From Kwoniella bestiolae CBS 10118 (lineage: Eukaryota; Basidiomycota; Tremellomycetes; Tremellales; Cryptococcaceae): a stretch of 64,000 nucleotides of DNA. The position numbers were made by a program, and so were the translations under genes. The notes beneath the pieces are model-generated. The model was not told the DNA's origin. It made no database searches and saw nothing but the letters and a program-made list of their open reading frames with translations. This document shows positions 12,545 to 22,996 of this stretch, piece after piece; the first letter of the stretch is position 1; each line of letters begins with the position of its first letter. The stretch is from assembly GCF_000512585.2 (NCBI RefSeq), contig NC_089241.1, positions 4,606,001-4,670,000 of the forward strand, in the 5' to 3' direction.

Positions 12545-13393
12545 GTTGAAAGCGTCTATGAAGAGCAGCTCGATCAGTTGAAATGTGAGGACTGTCTGTC
12601 TACATTAGGGGAGCAATACCTACTTTTTATTGGGAGATCTGCGAGGGGACTTAAGTGATTAGAAGAGTGAGAAATACAAATGTTTCCCAAAGGCGAATAG
12701 CCGTCACGATTTCAGGACTTCATATAGGGTTGTGTGCAGCTGTTTACCGCCACTCATTGCACAAATCGACTCGAAAGTGAAATGGAAGGCCAGGAAATAT
12801 TGACTCGATCAGCACCGCTTTTAAGCGGACTGATATCCTGAAACAGAAGGCCCACAAAGAAGAGTAGGTGGAAGTGAGAATTGTCGAAGCAATTCGGTTG
12901 ACTTCTTGTCTGCTCAAGCATTTCTCCTTTTCCTTGTACCTCGGTTAGATATCGGCAATCGGGAACGCCGTCTGATTTGCATCATTTTGAGTTATTAGTA
13001 CCTGCTTGAGGGACTTGTAAACGCCATTTGTGGTCTCTGTCCTTAGTGCTTCGCTCCTAGGTTAGCAGGATGCTTCTGAATACTAGACATAACCAAAGAG
13101 CGGTGCGTCCAAAGGACAATCGCATATCCTTTCAAGGGGATAAGAAGCGAGCCCGTCGGGCCGCGCTTTGTCGCGGTATTTCCTTACATGATTGGGGTGG
13201 AAGTACTTTCTGTAGCACACATAGCTACGGGACGACAGTGGTGCTGTTCCCTCGACCGGCATGGAATAGAATATGGTATACATGACCTGTACAGAAAACA
13301 CAATACCCTACAGCGCATGAGTTCCCAACGGCCATCCGGTGTACACTTCACTACAAGTTGCAACTCCTAAGTTACGGCTTCCCCGTCGGCTCC
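12545..13393. other. intergenic
   Basis: Promoter side of the 12.2-kb small gene and the 3' flank of the sugar transporter. No other supportable feature. Confidence 0.5.
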
Positions 13394-16198
13394 CTAAGCG
13401 GCGACCTTCTCCTGCTTGATCTCAACATGGCTCGCTTGGGCTTTACCAGTCTCCATTGCTATCGCATCCAGCTAGTCTCAGCCTCCGGTGCATGATGTAC
13501 CCTTTGAATTGAACTCACAGTGGTAAATCTCAGGGTTGACTTTCTCCAAGCCCTCGAGCATCTTCTGTTGACGGTGTACGAAGATCGATTCTTGCGCAAA
13601 GAGAATATCCATTTGCTCAAGTGATCTACCGGCAGTCTCGGGATCTGTATTTTCTTGTCAGCTCCTCTCTCCACTAGACTCCGAATGCCCAAACAACTTA
13701 CAGAGAAAGTAAATCCATGGGATCGCTAGGACATTCAGGAGAGAGAAAAGTAGGAAAGTCCATTCGCCACTTTGCGCTGGTCAGCCATGCTCGCTTGGCA
13801 ATGAACCCATGATCCCGTAGAAAGGAACCAACTTACATGGCATTGAACAAGAACGGTGTGATCTCAGTGACTACTCCATTACCTTTTGAGAACAGGTCAG
13901 CTGTACCATCGACTGGCGGGAGGAGTCGGGACGGGCACATACCAATTGACCAACCTACCACACTGACAGCGCCTCCCTTGGCTCGTACGAAAAGTGGGAA
14001 GATTTCCGTTGGATATAACCACGGTACGGTGAGCTGTCATACAGATGTATATCAATATCAACCAACATTGTACAGCTGTAGTAGACGGGGTACCCTTCGT
14101 ATCTGAAAGCTCACCCAGGAAGCACCAAAGGTGGATGTGTACACAAAAGTGAAAGCGGCTACGACCGCACCCCAAGCAGCTTGCTCTTTACCTTCCGTTC
14201 TGATTGCATATCTGGCTCCGACCGTACATAGAGCAAGACACATGGCCATGATGATTGCTCCCCCTGTTATGTGGTGCATAGTCTGGTCAGCTCCCCCTAC
14301 CCTATAGGAGGGGTCCGCGACAAGGTCAACTCACAGTACAAAGTAACTCTCCGACCGACTCTATCGAGGGTGAACACCGCCACAAGAACCGAGAACACTG
14401 TGTATCATATTGCGACGTCAACAGTCGCTCCCCTATCATCACCGTAGTAACAGGAAGACAACTCACTATAGAAAATGTTGTTCACACCACTTAACCAATC
14501 CGCTTTGTAAGCTGTATAAGAAGCAGACTGAAAGACGGTAGGAGCGTCTACCAAAATATCGAAAAAATCAGTAACGCCCCATCGCAGTAATTTGGTCGGT
14601 ATGACCTACAGACAGTGATCACTCCAATTCCAGTCAATTCCTGCCAGAATTGCATACCAATGACCAACCATGTCCTCCTTACGAGGTGCAAAGTATTTTT
14701 CATATCTTTACTCCAGGATCCAAAGATCATAGCAGTGTAGTTGTTGGATGATTCCATCTTACGTTCGACATCGACAACTTCCATGATCTGCCATCGTCGC
14801 CCGCATCATTCAGTTCACGTGTCCTTTCATCTTCCGGTAGCACACAGTCCTTCACCAGAATTGACCAAAATCCACTTACAGAATACATTTCCTGATTGAC
14901 TTTATCATCATCCAAATCACCGTTTTCCGTCCTCAGCACCGCTAAGACCTGCCTCGCTTCGTCCTTTCTACCCACTTTTGCGAGATACCTCGGTGATTCA
15001 GGGAAGAACGAGAATAGCCCAATGAGGATGATGAGGAATACAAGTTGAAATGCGAGGGCTAAACAACGCTGTCAACCCACACTCCTCTCGTGTAATTGTG
15101 CAGGAAAAGTATGAGACAGGAAATTGTACTCACGGAATCGCCAAATGAATGATTGTGATCGACCGGAGGTGTATTTGAGGACAAACTCTGTTGACAAGGT
15201 CCAAAATCAGTCTCAAGATCTCTTCGCGTGCTGTGGCTGTTGGAAGAGGAGAAGTTAACCCACCAAGCCAATAAGCAAAAGCCAGACCAGCGATATTCAA
15301 GAAGAACTGTACCCAAACCATCGTCAGCTCACCCCATACATATGTACCGATGAGGAGAAGGAAAGGAAGTGGCAGTACTGAACCTCACCTCAAAAGCCAA
15401 AATTGATCCCCGAGCATCGTGTTCCGCGACCTCACTACTCCAAACCGGTATGATCGCATTCAAATGCCCCGTTCCAAACCCACTGATAACTCTCGCGATG
15501 CACATCCAGGTGAATCCCATGGAGGATGCCTGTAATGCTGCACCAATGATCCCAACCATACATCCAAAAATGACGGTCTTGACTCTTCCGATCTTATCTC
15601 CCAAATACCCTCCAACAAGTCCACCAAAGAGGGAACCGGCATAGTAGATAGCTACGATTCCTCCTACAGCTGCCGAGTCCCTCTTTGACTCTGGGACAGA
15701 ATCGACCCCCATGAGTTGCTTGAATTGGGGGTTGATGACTACTCCGGACATTACGCCCTGATCGTACCCGTAAAATAAGATTGCCAAACCACCGATAGCT
15801 TGGATGGCATACATCATTTTCTTCCCTCTCAGGGGGATCTGGAGGTTGGCATTGTACCCCCCAGGAAAGTATTTGGCCCATGTGACTGGCTCAGGTGGTG
15901 GTTGGGAGGGCACAAAGACGAGTCTGCCGAGAACATCATGTGTTGGACCTGTGGCTGAGAATGCAGGTGGAGGCATGGGAGTGAGCGTGCGTTCGATCGC
16001 GTTGATAGTTTCTGTGGAGGGTTTGATCTTGAGTGTGACGCCCGAAGGGGAGGTGGTGGGTTTGAGGGTAGAGGTGGAGGATAAGAGAGAGATGGAGGAT
16101 AATTTGGATCGAAGGGATTGTTTGGGTTGGGGCAGGTCATCGGGGGAGATGGTCAGTGATCTTCGAAAAGCGAGGGATTTGTCGTTGCTTGGAGCCAT
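13394..16198 (-). CDS. MFS sugar porter (hexose/polyol transporter type)
   Basis: Twelve-TM major facilitator of the sugar porter family, predicted at the plasma membrane. The ATG at 16198 gives a cytosolic Ser-rich N-terminus of about 125 residues. TM1 contains GYDQGVMSGVV, and the TM2-TM3 loop contains GYLGDKIGRVK (family G-R-[KR] motif). The TM4-TM5 region contains GFGTGHLNAIIPVWSSE. An exon near 14990-15060 contains FFPESPRYLAKVG, the family PESPR motif, and the exon near 14640 contains QFWQELTGIGVI. Introns are short. One at about 15190-15260 (donor GTGGGT) must be removed to give AYWLEFVLKYTSGRSQSFIW. Removing the last intron gives a short C-terminal tail ending QEKVAA at 13394. The substrate cannot be assigned from motifs. 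The long N-terminal extension is unusual for the family. Confidence 0.9.
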
Positions 16199-16816
16199 GG
16201 TAAGTGGTGATGTGACTAGTCAGCGATTAGAGATTAGATGGGGATGCACACCTTCCAACTCTCTTATCTCTTAGCTTTAATATATATATATATATATATA
16301 TACGTATATATACACGCATACGGATCGACAACCAACTTCCGCTAGGACATTTTTTCTGGCGAAGACATTCGAGCAGACATCAGACTGCCTGCCACTGTAC
16401 CCATGCTCAGACATGACATTCCATCTCATGTCTCACCTCAAACGGTATCTTGCATGTCTTCGAATGGATCATATATTATCTGTCCATCAACAATCAGATG
16501 GTCATACATAAGATGTCGAGCAGAAGCAGTCCCTGGTCAGAATCACAATGACGTCGAGCAAGTTCGAGATCCTTCCCACATCTTATAAGACATACCTCCA
16601 GCCACTTCACATCGTGACATTGACTGATGCCCTACGCTCAGTCCAGAGTGCACACATATGATCGTTGAACCATGACGTGGATACTTCAATACATAGCATA
16701 ACAAATACATAGAAACGAACAAATGACAGATAACAAATTACCACACAGCACATACAGTACCTTCAAGCCCAAGAAAACCCATTCTACAGCACATATAACT
16801 TACACTAACAAAGCAA
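16199..16816. other. intergenic with (TA)n tract
   Basis: Promoter and 5' leader of the sugar transporter, with an AT dinucleotide tract close upstream of its ATG, plus the 3' flank of the folate synthase gene. Confidence 0.6.
16279..16314. repeat. (TA)n microsatellite in transporter promoter
   Basis: A near-perfect TA run of about 11 units followed by an interrupted continuation (acg then TATATATA). It lies 80-115 bp upstream of the transporter ATG, where length changes could alter promoter spacing. Confidence 0.9.
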
Positions 16817-18969
16817 CTAACCCATCAACCTATAAACATCCGCAACGCCATACAAACTCCCACAAACCACCGTTAGCCTCTCCTCCTCCCGCTCGTACCT
16901 GGACGCCAAATCATCCAAAACAGCCTTCAACCCCTCTAATCCCTTCCCACCGATCCTCACCTCTCCTTTACCATTAAGCAATTTCTTGGCAACCTCGTAC
17001 AGTTCCTCTAGAGGTGTAGCCTTGATCCAAGGCATCCCTTCAACAGGCGTACTAAATTCCATCAAAATCACTTCGACCTCTCCATCCTCATATCCCTCGA
17101 GTAACGGCGCAAGTACCGATTCAGGCGATTTACCAGGACTGTTGGATAGACTAACTAAAAATCGTTTCTTGACTGTTCGTTCGAAATTTAACGAATCGAT
17201 ATACCTTCGTAGGGAAGTCGAGGAATCCGCATTATGCGCTCCATCCACCAATAACGGGAGATGACCATAAGTCAACCAACTACATCTGCCCTCCCATTCG
17301 GTCCTTTTCACCCCGTACTGAATTACCTGATCGCTTAGTCCAGCCAATTTCGGTTGAATGTTCATTGATCTCGGGTCAGTCCTGAGCACGTGCAGGATTG
17401 AGATCGCCAAAGAGAGATTATCCAATTGATGCGCACCACCAAGTTGTAAGTCCGTCTCTAATCCTCGGTTGGTGCTCTCCGTGAATGGATATTCAGTTCG
17501 AATCAATCGAGGGAAAGGTTTTCTAAATGGTTTGAGAATTATTGGAGGAGATTGTCTAGGTATTTCCTGGGAAGGTGGAGCTTGTACCAATCTTGCTCTT
17601 TTGGACGAGGTGACTTGAGACGCAGCCTTGATGGCTTCGTATTGGGATTGAGGTCCGACTATCAATATACCACCGTACGGTACTATCTGTGATTTCTCCA
17701 CAGCGATCTCGCTGATAGTATTTCCAAGGAAAGAAGTATGATCCAACCCCACACTTGTCAATCCGGCTAGTATTTTGATCTCATCAGGTATGATATTGGT
17801 GGCATCGCGAGCACCGCCCATCCCACATTCTATGATCATAACATCTAAAGGGGGTTGCATACTGTTGAGAATGTGGTACGCAGCCGCGGTGGAAATTTCG
17901 AATGTCGTCGCTTGGAGGTTTCGTTGGTGATTTATACCTTCGACTAATCTCATCGCATCAAGATACGCTTCCTGTGGAGGAGGCCGGCCGTTGATTCGAA
18001 TGGCATCTCTCGGTTCAATCAGATGAGGCGAATTGTATCGACCGACATTCATTCCAGCGGCCATCAAGCATGATTCCAGTATTGCTGAGACCGAACCTTT
18101 CCCGTTCGTTCCTGCTAGGTGAATAGCAGGGACGGCAAGTGGTCGCAGGTGTTTCATGACGTTTTGCATCCTCTGAATTCCAAGGTCGATCTTCCCTACA
18201 CCGTTAGATGAGCCATTCGGGATATGTTGGTGTACATTTCGGGATGAGCCCTGTTGTGAGGAAGTATGACCGTTCGATTGAGGCGGGAATGATGATCCGT
18301 TGGAGGACTGGGAGGACGCAGCATAGCTTCTCGAAGGAGCGGTGTGAGGCGGTGTTAACATGTACCCATGTGGGGGAGGCATGTGATACCCATGAGAAAG
18401 GGGTAAGGGAGGCGGCTGATCGGTCAGGCTGGATTTTCGAAAGTCTGCCTGACCGTAGGGATCTGAGAGGTAGTGACCGGCGTGGACCGGTGGCAATTGT
18501 CGATTATAAGGGTCTCTAGAATCGTATGGGAGGACCTGCTGAGGTGGATACAGTGTCGGAGCAGGACTATAATACTGCTGTGAAGTCATAGGCACAGCAG
18601 GGTATTGGCCGGTGGGATAAGGCGGCCGTGCTTGCGGAGGAGTTTGCAGGGGACGAGGATGGCCCTTGTTTGAGCGAGATGCGGCTTGAGGGGCTTCACA
18701 TAGCACTGCCCGTGAAGGCGTATCATTCTGCGGATTGAGCATCTGGTCTACCCTCAAAGGAGCGTGTCGAATCGCGGGATTAGGAGAGTGTGCTTCGGAT
18801 GGACCACTCGCTCGAATCACTTGAGGAAGCGGTAAGATAGGTCGAGCAGCAGGGCTAGACTGTGGGGAAGGCCTTGCACTTGCTGGAGGAGGTAAAGTGG
18901 TAGCTGTGACAGGGGTGGTAGTCGCCGACGGATATTCCGATACTCTCCGAGTGTGGGTATGCACTCGAG
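16817..18969 (-). CDS. FOL3: folylpolyglutamate/dihydrofolate synthase with long Pro-rich N-terminal region
   Basis: ATP-dependent Mur-ligase-like enzyme adding glutamate to dihydropteroate or folates. The catalytic part (about 480 residues, 16817-18200) starts KIDLGIQRMQNVMKHL and has the P-loop AGTNGKGS, the family SPHLIEPRDAIRING segment, TTFEISTAAAY, an MIIECGMGGARDATN segment, LLVDGAHN (C-terminal domain) and the end VVCGSLYGVADVYRLMG. This ending and the length resemble fungal Fol3 (dihydrofolate synthase) more than Met7, a tentative choice. In the same open frame it is preceded by about 250 residues of Pro/Ser/Gln/Tyr-rich, disordered-looking sequence. No ATG opens the frame at its 5' edge: the exon begins at an acceptor at 18969. 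Upstream the frame joins a Tudor-like exon (19023-19114) that fits the demethylase gene. Alternatives are a start at 19161, or at an internal Met. A canonical CTAAC...TAG at 18193-18207 could be an acceptor giving a compact Fol3. Confidence 0.85.
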
Positions 18970-19022
18970 CTTATTGTTGTTTGATCAGCTATATCACGCA
19001 GAGTTGGCAGCTTTGTACTCAC

Positions 19023-22000
19023 CATACTCATTCTCCGTTTTGACGGGTGTAGGTCTAAAGTCAATGCTAGACCAAGGATATACACCGGTTTGTCTGAGGA
19101 AAAAACCTCCAAAACTCAGCGAAAGCCCGCGGCGATGGATTGAATTGACATTTCGAAACATAACACCATCAAGATGGATGCGTATAGTGTTTGGTTAAAA
19201 GCAAACAACAAAGATGGACACTCACCCCGCCTCATCCTTAACAACCACCTCACGCGTATCTTCCCTTACCTCCACCAAGATCAATTCCAACGACTCCCCA
19301 CTTTTAGGTTTGATCTTGATCTTCTCCCCAACAGGTATACCCATGACCTTTCGTCTAAGATTATCAGCCTTTCTAGCTTCGATTTGTGATTTCATGTCCT
19401 GCGAGCTCAACAATCAGCTTGAAACCCCTTCACTTAGAATGGTTTGAAAACTCACAGGATTATGTGTTGGACAAAGTAACTCGACTTTGATATCCTTTTC
19501 CATCGGTATCGGTTGACCAGGTTCTAAAACCTCTCCATGTGGAGGTAGGATGGGAGTTTCCACTTCCCATATATTGAATGCGACTCCCTCATGGGATTTG
19601 GCACATGATACGTGATATGCCTTTGGGCACTTCCCCTAATGTACATGGGAAAAGGATCAGCTTATATTATCGCAAAGATGACAAGGGGTAGCGGACATAC
19701 CTTGGTACATTGTATCTTAGCTCCAGATTTGGCCAATCGCTTATCTTCGCATGCACCGCATTTCTATCGAATTCCAGCACGATGAGCTCAAGTCCTTGCA
19801 TACCTGGGGTGCAACCAGTGAAGAACTCACCAAGCTCCATCTCGCAGACTCTATATTCTCCAATCCCACCACATACGTTATCAACCTCCCGTCAACCTCT
19901 CTATCCTCGATGCCCACCCCAGGCATAGCAAGAGCACACTGATGATGCACTCGGATCTCTCCAGTACGGGGTTTCCAATTACTTTTGGCGGCATCTGTGG
20001 GCTCAAGAGCAGGTAACAAGCCCTCCTTGTCAAGTGAAGGACAGAAGAGACATGGGTGAACTGGGTTCTCTTGGACAATGGCAGGTTGAAGTTTCGGTCG
20101 AGTAGGTGAGAGGTCGATGATTGATTTGGGTCGTTTCTTCCTCATCACCGGTATCTTCGGTTGGCTGTTCACCTCCTCCTCTTCTTGAGCTTCAACCTCC
20201 ATAGACTGTTCAGCTTCGCCATGCGCAATCTCAACTTCTGTTTCACGTTTGACCCTCTTTCGTGGGCTGGAACCATTCTGTTCAGTGTGAGCTCGTTTAC
20301 GAGGTTTCTTATTCTGCCTTTCTTCGGCAATAGCCTCCAACAGCTCTTGTTCGCCATTGAGTCGTTTCTCTTCTGTGGCTATCATCTCGTCTACATCGAT
20401 ATGCACACTATGCAAAATTATGGTCAGCTATTTCTACCTTACTGATAATGGATAGAGAGGGCTGGGTAGCTAACTTACCTATGGGTAACACATTGACAAG
20501 CCTTCGCCCTCCTGCCCAACTCGACCCAACTGTCCAACGCAAAATTCACACTTTCCGCACAATTGAACCCCAGATTGAATCCAGCATGATACCCTCTGGG
20601 ATAAGTGATGACGAATTCCCCTTGATGGTGAGTGAGCATATTGACACGTACACCATCGTTTGCCAGTCGATGCGGAGAGACAGCGAAGGCCTTGTGTCGA
20701 AGGTATTGATCACAGTGTCGGGATTCTTCAGGGAAGTAGCCTATCGAGTTGAGTGAGCATCAATAAATACCGGTGAACAACACGGCAAGCAGAAGCGGTA
20801 TTGCTCACCCTGTAAGACCCGCTCAAACTTCTCAGACTGCAATTGAGGAACAGCATACCAATACTTCGGAGCACCAAAGTGAATATAGTTGATTGAGAAG
20901 AGGTCCATCTAGTCTCACAAGTCAGCTTATCCTCAGCGCCCCGGAGAATGAGGTAGCTCACATCTTCAACGTGCCAAGCGAACGAAGCGCCCCACATCCC
21001 AAAGTACAGATAAGGCGAGTTGACTCCTGGAAGATGTTTGAGATCCCATCGATTGAGGAGGTTGGGTAGATGTGCAACGTTCCAAGGTGTCTTGTCATCG
21101 ACGAACAATGAGCCTGATAAGAGTAACATGGATGATATCAGTACACATGAATGGCATGGAGGGAGATAAGGGGTCGAGACATGACTCACCTTCCATATCA
21201 GCCCCGTACCAACTCGGTTCACCCAGACCCAGATTCTTCCATAAATGCCTTTCCAGCGCATCACAAGTTTCTGACGTGTAGTCTTCAGGTTTTGTATCCT
21301 TAGGCAGCCAGTCCTCAGAAGGGTTGAACGATTTATACCATGGTTCTACTTGTTCTTCTAGATCGGAAGTTTCATTCTTAGGGGTAGTAGGATTGGTTGG
21401 ATCAGGAGAAGAATGAGCAGAGTTACTAGATGGGTCGAGGGGTGGAACAGTGGTCGAAGGGTCATGATGATCACCATCCTCCTCCAATGATTTTGGTTCC
21501 TCTTCCTGAACTTCAGCCTGAGCAGGAGCGTTCGCAGCTTCCTTTCTAGCTTTCCGCTGCGCCAACTTCGCCCTCTTCTCTTCCTTCTCCCTCTTCAGCT
21601 CGGCATTCTTCCTTGCCCTCCATTCTATAGCCTCTTTCGAATCCCTATTAAGGGTCTTGCCAATATCTTTAGGTCCAATACCAGTAAACTTCTTCTCACT
21701 ACACTTATTAAACCACTCTTTGATCGTCAAAGGTCTATTCTTATTCTTAGGTACATTGGCAATTCTGAATAACCCTGATGATCCGAAGATATTCTGCTGG
21801 ATGGGTGTTCTGATCTTCTGGTCGGCTAATGCACTTTTGGGTATGGGCGGTAAGGATTCTTTCCATTCTTCTGGTGGGATGATCTTGACTATACCCGAAT
21901 ATTGGCCCCAGGCTGTTGTAGCTGTTGCATATGCTTCAAAGTCCTAGAAACCGTAGAAGATGTCAGCTTGATACATAAGCATAAAGAACGGCGATATAGT

Positions 22001-22421
22001 AGCTGGACTGACCTGGAACTCTTCCATGGTAGGTTTGAACACCGGTATACCCCTCAAAGCTTGAGGATCATCCTCAGGCGATAACAATCCATCTCCTATA
22101 TTAGGCAGATTACGAGCTATGGAAGCTTGATTGGGATTATTGGTGGTAGGATAGCTGTGGCGAGGTCAGCTCTGCATTGCTTATACGGAAGATGCAAAAC
22201 AACACTCACAAATGATCAGGTTGTATATACCTCGGTGGTTCCTTCACCTCCACCTTTGGTTCTGCTACACCCACTCCATTCATCGATACATCGGAACTAC
22301 GCGTCCTGCGACGAGTGGACGGTCCAGCTTCAGCCTGCTGAGGGGTTGATGTTGAGGGTAGTGTTGATTGTGCTTGAGGAGGAATGGTGACGACTATCTG
22401 ATCTCCTATATCTTCCGACAT
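19023..22421 (-). CDS. JmjN-JmjC-ePHD histone lysine demethylase (KDM4/JMJD2-like)
   Basis: Predicted Fe(II)/2-oxoglutarate H3K9/K36 demethylase. It starts at the ATG at 22421. The JmjN domain reads [21 protein letters not shown] and ends at IIPPEEW. The catalytic JmjC domain contains [17 protein letters not shown] (metal-binding H and E) and [20 protein letters not shown] (distal metal-binding H). A Lys/Glu-rich linker follows, then an extended PHD with [28 protein letters not shown] and [10 protein letters not shown]. The C-terminal text [20 protein letters not shown] looks like the start of a Tudor-like barrel. A TGA at 19222 could end the gene. I prefer a GTGAGT donor at 19225 with its acceptor at 19115, because the 104 intron bases between are free of AG and the next exon completes the barrel with [14 protein letters not shown]. 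From 19023 the transcript either stops at 18994 (intron retained) or splices into the Pro-rich/folate synthase frame. It diverges from IRC3 across 575 bp. Confidence 0.88.
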
Positions 22422-22996
22422 GATTGACTGGTTATTTTCACAAGATGCGCTAGATGCGTTTGTCTTTTCGATTCTGGTGGGTAATGTTGTTTTTGCCGCA
22501 GAGGAATGAAACTAAGTATAAAGATTACTCTGGCATCAATGAGTCGGATGGTGGATCTTCGGGTGTATATAGAAGGATATGAATAAGAAAGGAAGAAAGG
22601 AATGAGAAGGTACCACGATATGAGTCTGAGGAAGGGAATGAGGAACAAGATAGGTAAACAGAAGTCGATAAGATGAGCGGCAACAAAGGTTACTTATGAT
22701 GGAGTCAATTGTAGCCTACAGACCACGTGGATTCCACATGCTAGTACCCCTCTTGGGATCGTGGCACTTTTTCAGTTTGATAGTTTGATGAGCATGGATC
22801 GTCAATGTCTCAATTATCAAAAATTTATAAATATATGTACATAGGGATTGATGGATTGATGGATTGACGGATTGATGGGGTTATACAGGAAGCAGGCATT
22901 TCCAGTGGAATAAGGTAGCGTATCACTGGGCTGTTGTAATCAATTATGACAGGCTATGCATCTTACATTCTCTTTACCACCTCCGTCCTCTTCAAG
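22422..22996. promoter_or_regulatory. divergent promoter region (demethylase / IRC3)
   Basis: A 575-bp region between two divergently transcribed genes. It contains an 8-nt tandem repeat (22847-22878) and an AT-rich segment (22815-22840, AAATTTATAAATATATG). No specific binding site is assigned. Confidence 0.55.
22847..22878. repeat. 8-nt tandem repeat, 4 copies
   Basis: Four copies of attgatgg, one with a single substitution, in the divergent promoter. Confidence 0.85.
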
